Shown here piece by piece: positions 1 to 6,690 of a stretch of 11,195 bases of DNA. The notes below the pieces were generated by a model. It searched no databases. It was not told where the DNA came from and saw only the letters and a program-made list of their open reading frames with translations. The DNA is from an uncultured Planctomycetaceae bacterium. Its GTDB lineage: Bacteria; Planctomycetota; Planctomycetia; Pirellulales; Pirellulaceae. How positions within the stretch are numbered: the stretch's first letter is position 1; each line of letters opens with the position of its first letter. Where the stretch lies: positions 1-11,195 of the forward strand of contig CALELC010000561.1 of NCBI GenBank assembly GCA_937904535.1, read 5' to 3'. The translations under genes were made by a program, and so were the position numbers.

Positions 1-154
1 TGGACTGTCGGCTTGCCGCGTGTTCAGGAATGCTGCCTGTCCTGCTTGAGCAGTTAGTCAGGTAGCGTGAACTGAAACAGCGGCCTCCTGCCACCTCCGC
101 CCCGTCTCCCGACGGCTAGGCTGATCAACCGGTCGTCGTCAAACGGTTCTCTGA

Positions 155-174
155 TCGATCGGCGGAGCGATCGA
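155..174. repeat. Dispersed hairpin repeat, single copy
   Basis: Seen: TCGATCG, a 6-nt loop GCGGAG, then CGATCGA, a perfect 7-bp inverted repeat, followed by CCAC. The same 24-bp string (stem, loop, stem, CCAC) occurs three more times, plus once with a one-base loop change, in the tandem array at 8256-8462. This shows a dispersed repeat family rather than a local duplication. Read on the minus strand the loop is CTCCGC. The function is unknown; it is not followed by a T-tract, so it is not a standard terminator. Confidence 0.75.
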
Positions 175-243
175 CCACACTGACACGGTTACCGTCTTTC
201 GTCCTCACACATTCGGAGCAAACAGTCCTGCGGCGAAATGCAA

Positions 244-273
244 ACAGACCGACGCGTGGGGGCGTCGGCCTGT
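244..273 (-). terminator. Possible second terminator hairpin
   Basis: The left arm (244-255, ACAGACCGACGC) pairs with the right arm (262-273, GCGTCGGCCTGT) with one A/C mismatch, around a 6-nt loop GTGGGG. Read on the minus strand the stem is followed by TTTGCATTT, a broken T-tract. It sits about 180 bp past the end of the gene at 453-1412 and behind a better terminator at 303-343, so it may be a back-up or simply another intergenic palindrome. Confidence 0.4.
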
Positions 274-297
274 CTCAAAACCTCAGGGCGCTGTAAT

Positions 298-343
298 CAA
301 AAACGTGAGCGGCGAATGCGTTTACATGCCGCCTAGCTCACGT
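298..343 (-). terminator. Rho-independent terminator of the barrel-protein gene
   Basis: The arms ACGTGAGC+GGCG (303-314) and CGCC+TA bulge+GCTCACGT (330-343) form a 12-bp stem with a two-base bulge and a 15-nt loop. On the minus strand the stem runs straight into TTTTTGATT (complement of 294-302). This hairpin-plus-T-tract lies 110 bp downstream of the minus-strand stop at 453, where that transcript would be expected to end. On the plus strand no T-tract follows. Confidence 0.75.
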
Positions 344-452
344 AGTGTCGACTAGCGACTGTTTGTGAGCCGATTTGACTCTCGGTGGCTGCAATGCGTC
401 CCCTGGCTTTAACGTTACTCTGCAGGCGAGTCTAACTGCTGTCGGCTGAGGT

Positions 453-1412
453 CTAATACCGCAGTTCAATCGCCAACGTCGGACCGGATAGAGCCAGACT
501 ATTGGAAATTGGAGTTACAGGACCTACAATTCCGGGAATCTCGCCCAATGAGCTACTGTACCAGTACTGCGTTTCCCAGACGCTGCGAATGTTTAGTTCG
601 CCTAGGCCAATCTCCCGGCTCCAACCCACGCCGAGTTGGTTCTCCAGCACAACCATCGACTCGCCTTCGGTATCCAGAAAGAAATCATTGTGGATTTCGC
701 CCAGCAACACCGACGTCCGCAAGTTGCCGAGCAGGTAAAACCCACGGCGGCCAACCTGGCGAGTGGTCTCCAAAGAGATCGTGGGTCCGACACCTTCGAA
801 GTAAGTCTCAAATCCAGGGGCGGAAAATTCTGTCCGGGCATAGCGAACCCCGCCTGAGAGCAGCAGATCCCACTTGGACAGCCGGTTCTGCAGCGTGACT
901 TCGGCGTCTGCCACATCCATATCGATTCCTAGCCCAAGTGGCACCACGTTGGCGTCCAACCCATGGTTGAACATCCAGTAACGCAGTCGACCGCCGATTC
1001 CATTGCCGTGGTCGTACCCTAACACAAACCGACTGCCAGCACCGTACTCTTCATCCCAGCCCAAGGGGGCAAATACACTGCTGCCAACGTGGGCACGCAG
1101 AAATGTCAGCTCATAGCCGGCATACCAAGCGGGCGTGCGGCAAGTGATGGGGGCACAACCACAGCCGGTGCTGCAGGCACCGTGACCGACGTGAGCCGGT
1201 CCGTAATCGCAGTCGGAGCAACCACTGCCTGCCGCTACGTCGCAGTGTTGGTACGAGACCAAACCCACGGACTGCGCTTCCATCTGTGCTTCTAACTGGG
1301 CCAAGCGTTCCGCCAGTTCCGCGTAGCTGGCCTGCTCGGCATGTGCTGAGGCAGCCCCGGCGACCGAGACGAGTCCCGCCAAGCAGGTGGCCCAAATTTT
1401 CCTGATCTGCAT
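453..1412 (-). CDS. Cys-rich beta-barrel outer-membrane protein (planctomycete BBP7-like)
   Basis: A 319-residue exported protein. Residues 1-25 form a signal peptide (Arg/Lys near the N-terminus, hydrophobic core, cleavage likely after ASAHA). Residues 30-47 are a short Leu/Ala/Glu heptad-like stretch that could form a coiled coil. Residues 57-91 contain seven cysteines (57, 65, 68, 80, 84, 86, 91) among Gly and His. Residues 95-319 alternate polar and hydrophobic positions with many Gly and aromatic residues, as in transmembrane beta-strands, and the chain ends in a hydrophobic strand finishing with Tyr, as expected for BAM-inserted proteins. This matches the Legionella-type/BBP7 barrel proteins expanded in planctomycetes, which by inference act as porins or surface proteins. 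The ATG at 1412 follows GGGAAGAGAAAG, a good ribosome binding site. The gene stands alone, with a terminator at 298-343. The cargo or substrate is unknown. Confidence 0.8.
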   Translation of the reverse strand: MQIRKIWATCLAGLVSVAGAASAHAEQASYAELAERLAQLEAQMEAQSVGLVSYQHCDVAAGSGCSDCDYGPAHVGHGACSTGCGCAPITCRTPAWYAGYELTFLRAHVGSSVFAPLGWDEEYGAGSRFVLGYDHGNGIGGRLRYWMFNHGLDANVVPLGLGIDMDVADAEVTLQNRLSKWDLLLSGGVRYARTEFSAPGFETYFEGVGPTISLETTRQVGRRGFYLLGNLRTSVLLGEIHNDFFLDTEGESMVVLENQLGVGWSREIGLGELNIRSVWETQYWYSSSLGEIPGIVGPVTPISNSLALSGPTLAIELRY

Positions 1413-2324
1413 CTTTCTCTTCCCTGAGTGAGAATGTCGGCGTTGCCCAATCCTTGGGCGGGGATGCGATGTTCGCTCCGTGACTTAGGTCGGCAGGCTG
1501 AATCGCGCAGCATCAGATCGAGCACACGCCCCATCTCGACCCACAAAATCGCGAAACTCTAGCTGGCAGGTTGCTCCGAAAATAACACCAGCGGCGAGCC
1601 CGCCACTCAGAGGGGACGGCCGTGGCCGGGCGGCCGCGTTCGCTTCCAACTGGCCTCCCTCTACGCAAACAGCGTGATTCAGCGAGTGCCGCATTTCTGG
1701 CCGCTCTCGCGCCGATGGGGAGCGGCACCTATCGGACCGGCGGAGGCTCAGGGACAATTGCAAGCTGCCCACCCCGGACAGCTGTGGCGAAGCGAGCTAA
1801 AAAGACCGGACCTCACCTCTGGCACGCGTCAACTGCAACCGATCTACGAGACGCCCAACATCCATCTCGCTGACCGACATTCACTTCGTCAATCAGCCGC
1901 CGGCAGTCAAAGTGAGCGCCTCAGGCAGACCCGGCCGAATCGAGTCATTGGCACTCAAAAGCACCATTCCGACAATTCGCGGCACCGACGTCGGTGAAGG
2001 CCCGCGCAATCCGGCTGTCGACTGCGGCCTGACGAGCGCTTGCCCCAATCAAAGACCACCACAGGTCATCGCCTGCAAAATCTGACAATACGGATGACAA
2101 CGTCTATCCATGCGAAGACCGTCTAAGTCGGCCAGAATCCCTAGTGCGATCGGAAGCCGGGTGCTTCGGCTTACCCCCAGCCTGATCGCCGAGAACGGCG
2201 GATCGGCACATCTACAACAACTGTCCCTTGAGCAACGTTGCCCGTGGGCAACGTTGCTTTGATGCGGTCAATCGATCGATGCCGAGTGGCGCAACCTCAG
2301 TACTGAACTTTGCTCGGCAAGAGT
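1413..2324. other. Long intergenic spacer with palindromes
   Basis: No gene is recognised over about 0.9 kb. Open frames of 80-110 codons on both strands have Arg/Pro/Ser/His-rich translations without domains, and overlap one another. Visible structure: a 6-bp hairpin GCCCAA-tcc-TTGGGC in the leader of the barrel gene (1445-1459), a perfect 14-bp palindrome CACCGACGTCGGTG (1983-1996), and a perfect 28-bp palindrome (2231-2258). A 52-codon minus-strand open stretch (1945-2103) has gene-like composition but no good start. Confidence 0.55.
2231..2258. repeat. Perfect 28-bp palindrome with 13-bp arms
   Basis: AGCAACGTTGCCC (2231-2243), a 2-nt centre GT, then GGGCAACGTTGCT (2246-2258), with no mismatch. 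Each arm also contains the self-complementary octamer CAACGTTG. It lies 66 bp past the stop of the minus-strand lipoprotein gene. On that strand it is followed by CAAGGG, not a T-tract, so a standard intrinsic terminator is not supported; on the plus strand only TTT follows. It may be a REP-like element, a protein-binding site, or an RNA 3'-end stabiliser. Confidence 0.7.
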
Positions 2325-2843
2325 TTAATACTTCGACGCCAGTTCGATATCTTTCACTTGAACGTCTGTCGTGACGTCAATCGCCAGCGGAGAAGTCAGA
2401 TTGGAGGTGTACATCGGTGGAATTGCCCCTTTGACATGTTTCTTAGGTGTCAACTCCAATGCGATCGCAGGGGCGGGTTCATCGGTCTGAGACGGCAACT
2501 GAGCTGCCGGGTTTGCAAGATCGGCCTCGGTAATAGGTATCTGTGGTTCGGACACCACAACCTGATACCTTCCCGGTGGGCACCCAGGAAAGTCTTTCAA
2601 TGCACCGGGGACAATCGCGCGCAAGGAATACTTGCCGCTCCCGTCCGAATAACCGCCGGCGCCATGCCCCGGCGTACCATCGATCGGCAGCAGCATCACG
2701 CTTTTAAAGGCCAGCGGCTCGCCATCCAAGGTGAGTGTTCCCGTTAATGGCACGAGTGTCATTCCCGAATCGCCACAACCCGCAACTGCCACAAGCAACA
2801 TCACCACACAGGATTTCAACCCCACCACCCAACGCTTCGCCAT
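2325..2843 (-). CDS. Small lipoprotein with transthyretin/carboxypeptidase-regulatory-like domain
   Basis: A 172-residue predicted lipoprotein. Residues 1-22 form a type II signal peptide, with a lipobox V20-A21-G22-C23 that makes Cys23 the lipidated residue; the mature end GDSG is typical of planctomycete lipoproteins. Residues 34-98 follow the pattern of small beta-sandwich carboxypeptidase-regulatory/transthyretin-like domains: G-T-L-T-L-D-G-E-P-L, then a Tyr-Ser-Asp-Gly-Ser-Gly-Lys-Tyr turn (65-72), then P-G-R-Y-Q-V-V-V. The tail is Pro-rich. It begins 65 bp after the DUF1559 gene on the same strand, and such pairs recur in planctomycete genomes, so co-transcription is likely. ATG at 2843 with GGGAG about 10 bases upstream. 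The role is unknown; attachment to an envelope membrane, perhaps accompanying the pilin-like partner, is inference. Confidence 0.75.
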   Translation of the reverse strand: MAKRWVVGLKSCVVMLLVAVAGCGDSGMTLVPLTGTLTLDGEPLAFKSVMLLPIDGTPGHGAGGYSDGSGKYSLRAIVPGALKDFPGCPPGRYQVVVSEPQIPITEADLANPAAQLPSQTDEPAPAIALELTPKKHVKGAIPPMYTSNLTSPLAIDVTTDVQVKDIELASKY

Positions 2844-2908
2844 AGCCAGGGACTCCCAAAAAGACTGCGTGACCCTTTGCGGGTAACCTCATGTACTGGA
2901 ACACTGAA

Positions 2909-3913
2909 TTAGTTTGGCAACGAGGCAATTTGCCCGTCGGCCATCGCACTCAGCCGTTCTAACATCGCCATTTCAATCGTTTGTGAAACAAACTGCACCG
3001 ATGCATCACCCATTACAAAATGGCATCCGCCCGGATGCAGGCTGGCAGCTGAAACCCACCAACTCCGTGCACGGCCACGGACGGGAACAAAGGGTGGGTT
3101 TTCCCAGGTAGGATGGACCCACGGCTGGTGCCAAACATTGATTCCGCCATTGAGAGCAGTGTAATGCGGATCAATCCCAGTCATCACCCAGCCGCGGTAC
3201 GCCCAAGCGAAAGCAGCCCCGTTCACATGGTGTTTGGTGGTTTCCCCGATCATGAACGTGTTCGACAGACCGTCGACAACTTCAGCCAATCGCGTGTTTA
3301 CGTCGCCACCAAACATGCGTTTGGTCAAACCATTGAGCGTTGCATAGCTATTGCAGTTACCGAACTCGGTCCCGGCTGAAACGATGAAATCATAGTTAGT
3401 AGCCGCCCCCACAAAGCCGGGTGCAGGTCCATAGTGAGGTCCACTCAGCCTTCCGACGGTAGGGTTGTTGTCGGACGGACAGAGAAACGCTTCGACCACT
3501 GTTGACGCTAACGCCGCATTTCCGTTGGTCGCGGGATCGCCCACCACGGTGCCGGTCGCACGCTGCGGGTCACCGGGGTGCACCGAGTAGGCTTCACTGT
3601 GATTGAACTTTTCATATAGGTTCTGCAGTTCGATATACGGCAAAAGCGCAACCAGACCATTGGCATTCTTAATCTGTCCATTCACTGGAGTGCCAATACA
3701 TCCGCCATAGCCGCGACTCGACGCCGGCATCCGCTTGAACGAATCCGTGTAATTGTGGACCGCCAATCCAAGCTGTTTCATGTTATTGCTGCACTGCATC
3801 CGTCTCGCAGCTTCGCGAGCGGATTGGACAGCGGGCAAGAGCAACCCAACTAGAACACCAATGATTGCAATCACGACCAGCAGCTCGACCAGCGTAAACC
3901 CGATGCGTTTCAT
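2909..3913 (-). CDS. DUF1559 prepilin-type protein (H-X9-DG family)
   Basis: A 334-residue protein of the DUF1559 family, massively expanded in planctomycetes. Residues 1-26 carry a type IV prepilin leader: a short basic MKRIG, then F6-T-L-V-E10-L, cleaved by a prepilin peptidase between Gly5 and Phe6, then a hydrophobic helix to Leu26. The family block Q-S-A-R-E-A-A-R-R-M-Q-C-S-N-N (30-44) with L-G-L-A-V-H-N-Y follows directly. The C-terminal H-X9-DG motif starts at His293 but ends Asp303-Ala rather than Asp-Gly. The frame stays open upstream to 4180, but the start is placed at 3913 because the leader must be N-terminal. No strong ribosome binding site is visible before this ATG. The family is thought to form pseudopilin-like surface or secretion structures; the precise role is not known. 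It is followed 65 bp later by the lipoprotein gene. Confidence 0.9.
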   Translation of the reverse strand: MKRIGFTLVELLVVIAIIGVLVGLLLPAVQSAREAARRMQCSNNMKQLGLAVHNYTDSFKRMPASSRGYGGCIGTPVNGQIKNANGLVALLPYIELQNLYEKFNHSEAYSVHPGDPQRATGTVVGDPATNGNAALASTVVEAFLCPSDNNPTVGRLSGPHYGPAPGFVGAATNYDFIVSAGTEFGNCNSYATLNGLTKRMFGGDVNTRLAEVVDGLSNTFMIGETTKHHVNGAAFAWAYRGWVMTGIDPHYTALNGGINVWHQPWVHPTWENPPFVPVRGRARSWWVSAASLHPGGCHFVMGDASVQFVSQTIEMAMLERLSAMADGQIASLPN

Positions 3914-4201
3914 TTCGAATACCACAATAAGCGAGTGGGGATGAGGAATGGCAGCAAATCTTAAGACAGCAGTCTCCCGACAAGGACAGGCACGAGATGG
4001 GCGCAACGACTCCTTTGATCGTCGTCCCCTTTCACGGCAACTGCCCGTTAGCAATCGCCGCGCCAAGTTATTTGCCAAAGATGCGAGCCCTGTGGCTCGT
4101 TCGCTATTAACGTAACAGGTCGAGGGGTAAGGACCAAGAAAAAAATTGCAGTTTGGTGTAAACAGATGAACAAATCGCACCCGGGCCTCGGAAGAGATGC
4201 C

Positions 4202-4220
4202 TAAAAAGCAGTCGCGACTG
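4202..4220 (-). terminator. Weak terminator-like palindrome
   Basis: The 12-bp perfect palindrome CAGTCGCGACTG (4209-4220) is followed on the minus strand by CTTTTTAG. As RNA it gives only a 4-bp stem with a CGCG loop, so it is weak. Its position, downstream of the minus-strand gene remnant and upstream of the DUF1559 gene, is where a terminator would be useful. Confidence 0.3.
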
Positions 4221-4361
4221 TCTGAATATTGGGCATAAGGATGAGTTTAATGCGGTGCCATCCCCGCGGCTCGCCACACAACTCGCGGCGGAACCTCAAA
4301 AGCCATTCACATTTGTTCAGATTACAGCTGATCCTCAGATCATTGAGCCACTGTCTACAGC

Positions 4362-4376
4362 CATGTCAGTGACATG
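4362..4376. repeat. 15-bp inverted repeat
   Basis: CATGTCA, a single G, then TGACATG: perfect 7-bp arms. It lies 15 bp beyond the stop of the minus-strand gene remnant. The symmetry and tight centre resemble a dimeric regulator site more than a terminator, but no partner gene is apparent. Confidence 0.4.
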
Positions 4377-4391
4377 CGGCCCAGCGGGTTC

Positions 4392-4657
4392 CTAAGAAAT
4401 GAGAAGACCAGCAGAATGCAGAAAAGCCGGTTCCAGGGCGTTTAGCTCTGACTGAGCCACCTGAAGCGCCTTGCCAAAACCGGCAGCGTCGCCCCTGCTC
4501 TGCTCAATGGCCTTCAAATGGATCTCACGCTCCAACGGGTCCCCGTCGGCACTCGTTCACGCTCGTACATAGGGCGATGCTTAGAGACGACGGCTTCGAG
4601 CCGCTCTGCAATTCTCATGACCCTCCGCCGTGCCGAAAACCTGTGCAGCGTCTTCAT
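4392..4657 (-). pseudogene. Possible frameshifted remnant of an unknown gene
   Basis: Two minus-strand reading frames appear to be halves of one coding sequence. The first runs from ATG at 4657 (internal ATG at 4618 behind GGAGGG) and reads ...ERLEAVVSKHRPMYERE before continuing 15 codons to a stop at 4514. The second, in the next frame, is open from 4556 to the stop at 4392 and reads SADGDPLEREIHLKAIEQSR..., ending ...SELNALEPAFLHSAGLLIS. Both parts are helical, rich in Glu, Ala, Leu and Lys/Arg, with GC-leaning third positions, unlike the surrounding noise frames. A single one-base indel near 4550 would join them into about 87 residues. The family is not recognised. A chance alignment of open frames remains possible. 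Confidence 0.35.
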
Positions 4658-4720
4658 CCTATCCGACGCAGCTTACCACTGAGGCTTCAGCAATCAGACA
4701 AGTGCCAAGACGGCGCTGTG

Positions 4721-4734
4721 TGTACGTCCGTACA
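4721..4734. repeat. 14-bp inverted repeat TGTACG-TC-CGTACA
   Basis: Perfect 6-bp arms around a 2-nt centre. It can also be read as TGTAC-N4-GTACA, a layout used by dimeric repressors, including some LexA-like proteins. It lies 63 bp upstream of the remnant start at 4657 on the minus strand. Its role as an operator is only inferred from its shape. Confidence 0.35.
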
Positions 4735-5187
4735 AACGCATAAGACTTTTGTGATGATTCCCTAGCCAACCGGATCCACTGGACCTCAGGACCCCCGCGG
4801 CCTTTGATGAATCGCACGGTTTTCGCTGCGAAGTTCCCAGCGAGGAGGCATCCTGTAACGATGTCCCTGAGCCGTTGCCAGCGCCCGATGAATGGAGTGC
4901 ATCTGAGTTCCGACACCACTGCCCTCGGAGTCATTTCAGTGACAACGCTGATGCTGGACATGCACAGCGACCATCTCCTTCTCACTGCGCAACGGCTCGT
5001 CGCCTCAGGGAAACAACCAAGCTAGTGACCCGCGACCGAAACATGGCCACCGGAACGCCTACGCAGAATGTGTTAGGATTCGACAACGCTCGATGCTTTT
5101 CTCTCTGAGGAGAGGATATGCCGGTGTTCTCGGGTTGAGTTGCCTCCCACAACCGCCTTTCAGCCACCTTCTTTGATACGAACGACC

Positions 5188-6432
5188 ATGATGCGCAACC
5201 TGCTCGCTTCCGCCCTTGCGGTTGTCTCACCTGCGGTTTTTCAACTGATCTTGCACAGGCATGTTTGGGCACAGACTCCAGAAGCGGTCGCTTCCCTGCC
5301 GGCGTCCGCGGAAGCGACGGATGGATTGGTGTCGCAATGGATCTTTCCGCTCGACACCCATCACAACCACGCGCCGGGGATTGTGGAGTTCGCCAACGGT
5401 GACTTGTTGGTGTCTTGGTATCGCGGATCCGGGGAGCGGCAAGCCGATGATGTCGCCGTAATGGGAGCGTGGCAGCGAGCAGGCGACCAGGAGTGGTCGG
5501 AACCATTTCTGCTGGCTGACGAACCCGGCTTTCCCGACTGCAACACCTGCATGCAGGTTGACGATGCGGGGCGTCTATGGCTGTTTTGGCCCACCGTGAT
5601 CGCCAACAGCTGGGAATCGTGCCTGACCCGCTACCAGGTTTCTGAACACCCGACTGCGCCAGATGGTCTACGTTGGGATCGTCAGGGGCTCGTCTTGCTG
5701 AAGCCGGACGATTTTTGTGCGGCGGCGACACAGGTATTCGACCAACTGGTCGCTCAGCAACTGCCAAGTCCGCTGCCACCGCACCTCGTCGCGCGGATTG
5801 GCGATGCGAAAAAGCGACTCACGGACAAACTCTATCAGCGGCTCGGCTGGCAACCTCGTTGCAAGCCGACGGTGCTACCCAGCGGCCGCATTCTCTTGCC
5901 GCTGTATACCGACACATTCTCGATATCGATCATGGCGATCAGCGACGATGACGGTCAGTCCTGGTACGCGAGCCAACCGATTTTTGGGTTTGGCAACATC
6001 CAGCCAGCCGTGTTGCGACGGAACAATGGCGTGCTCGTCGCCTACATGAGAAACAATGGCGCCGGCGGAAAAGTATTGGTGTCGGAGTCGCAAGATGATG
6101 GGCTCAGCTGGAGCGTTGCGAAGTTGATGGCTGTCCCGAATCCGGGATCAGGCCTCGACGCGGTACGTCTGCGAAACGGGCACTGGGTCCTGGTCTGCAA
6201 TGAAACCACGCGTGGCCGGTCAAAGCTATCGCTGCTGCTATCGGACGATGAAGGAGCAAGCTGGAAGTGGTCGCGAGCGTTAGAGGATCACTCCAGCGGC
6301 CAGTACCACTATCCGGCGATCATCCAAGGAAAAGATGAAAAGTTGCACGTCGTCTACAGCTACTTCGTCGAAGCGGGCAAAACGATGAAGTATGTCCGCT
6401 TGGATGAAGACTGGATTCAGCAAGCCAATTGA
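5188..6432 (+). CDS. Secreted sialidase-family (BNR/Asp-box) protein
   Basis: A 414-residue exported beta-propeller protein. Residues 1 to about 29 form a signal peptide ending near HVWA. Three Asp-boxes of the form S-x-D-x-G-x-S-W lie at 252-259, 301-308 and 352-359, about 50 residues apart, as expected for propeller blades. The N-terminal stretch His58-His-Asn-His-Ala-Pro and W-Y-R79-G-S-G-E, and the later N-P-G-S-G-L-D-A-V-R-L segment, match the BNR_2 neuraminidase-like family seen in planctomycetes. No FRIP motif of classical GH33 sialidases is present, so glycosidase activity on sialic acid is uncertain; another glycan is equally possible. The start is set at ATG 5188 (a tandem ATG follows at 5191) because it begins the signal peptide; the frame is open to a TTG at 5140. 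No clear ribosome binding site is seen. The gene converges with the minus-strand small ORFs and has no operon partner here. Confidence 0.87.
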   Translation: MMRNLLASALAVVSPAVFQLILHRHVWAQTPEAVASLPASAEATDGLVSQWIFPLDTHHNHAPGIVEFANGDLLVSWYRGSGERQADDVAVMGAWQRAGDQEWSEPFLLADEPGFPDCNTCMQVDDAGRLWLFWPTVIANSWESCLTRYQVSEHPTAPDGLRWDRQGLVLLKPDDFCAAATQVFDQLVAQQLPSPLPPHLVARIGDAKKRLTDKLYQRLGWQPRCKPTVLPSGRILLPLYTDTFSISIMAISDDDGQSWYASQPIFGFGNIQPAVLRRNNGVLVAYMRNNGAGGKVLVSESQDDGLSWSVAKLMAVPNPGSGLDAVRLRNGHWVLVCNETTRGRSKLSLLLSDDEGASWKWSRALEDHSSGQYHYPAIIQGKDEKLHVVYSYFVEAGKTMKYVRLDEDWIQQAN

Positions 6433-6549
6433 CACAGCCAGCACAAGCTTGCTTATCAAAGTTCAGCAGGTCAAGTCTGCCCGCTGGGCCGCCTCATTGG
6501 GCTGCCGCGGGGATCACAACGAGCGATCGCGAGAGCAGCATCGGCAATC
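6433..6549. other. Convergent intergenic spacer
   Basis: This is the 117-bp gap between the sialidase-family gene and the oppositely oriented 41-codon ORF. A GC-rich interrupted inverted repeat (CCCGC near 6480, GCGGG near 6510) could stop transcripts from one or both sides, but it has no T-tract, and no confident terminator is called. Confidence 0.4.
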
Positions 6550-6675
6550 CTAAAACAGCGCGTCAAAGACCCCGGCAATCATAGCGCCAATACCGGCGAT
6601 GATCAGAATGATGCCGCCGATCATCCAGTGGGCACAACCTATCTTTTCATTACGCCCGGGAGCTAACAATCCCAT
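6550..6675 (-). CDS. 41-residue single-span membrane peptide
   Basis: ATG at 6675 to TAG at 6550. A strong ribosome binding site, GGAGAGG, lies 6 bases upstream of the start. The translation starts MGLLAPGRNEKIGCAHW and continues into a Gly/Ile-rich hydrophobic segment of about 20 residues (18-37: M-I-G-G-I-I-L-I-I-A-G-I-G-A-M-I-A-G-V-F), closing with D-A-L-F. That is one transmembrane helix behind a short, basic, hydrophilic N-terminus with Cys14 and His16. The segment has GxxxG-like spacing, which could favour helix packing. It begins 15 bp after the stop of a 34-codon ORF on the same strand, so the two look co-translated. The family is not recognised, and the function is unknown. Confidence 0.65.
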   Translation of the reverse strand: MGLLAPGRNEKIGCAHWMIGGIILIIAGIGAMIAGVFDALF

Positions 6676-6690
6676 CTCACACCTCTCCGA

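Larger units (their letters stand above)
1..452. other. Intergenic region, no gene recognised
   Basis: No convincing coding frame is visible in either strand. The stretch holds one copy of the dispersed CTCCGC-loop hairpin (155-174), a 12-bp imperfect hairpin (244-273) and a terminator-like hairpin (303-343), which lies downstream of the minus-strand gene ending at 453. The end of a gene lying to the left cannot be excluded because the window starts here. Confidence 0.6.
3914..5187. other. 1.27-kb spacer with inverted repeats and a decayed gene
   Basis: No intact gene is recognised. The part nearest 3913 is the leader of the DUF1559 gene, with a 6-bp hairpin CGAGCC-ctgt-GGCTCG at 4084-4099. 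Further on are inverted repeats at 4209-4220, 4362-4376 and 4721-4734, and a probable frameshifted remnant at 4392-4657 on the minus strand. Open frames at 4659-4985 (-) and 4804-5025 (+) overlap on opposite strands, show no domain or ribosome binding site, and are not called. Confidence 0.55.

Noticed and set aside
1622..1997. Plus-strand ORFs of 83 and 107 codons upstream of the barrel gene
   Set aside because: They overlap each other and minus-strand ORFs, the compositions are rich in Arg/Pro/Gln/His, and no ribosome binding site or family is seen.
3914..4180. N-terminal extension of the DUF1559 protein by 89 residues
   Set aside because: The prepilin leader must be at the N-terminus to be processed, and the extension is Arg/Ser/Cys-rich without domain character. 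The start at 3913 is preferred.
4804..5025. Plus-strand 73-codon ORF and the overlapping minus-strand ORF 4659-4985
   Set aside because: They overlap on opposite strands, and neither has a ribosome binding site at its start, a signal peptide or a domain pattern. Composition looks like random open sequence.
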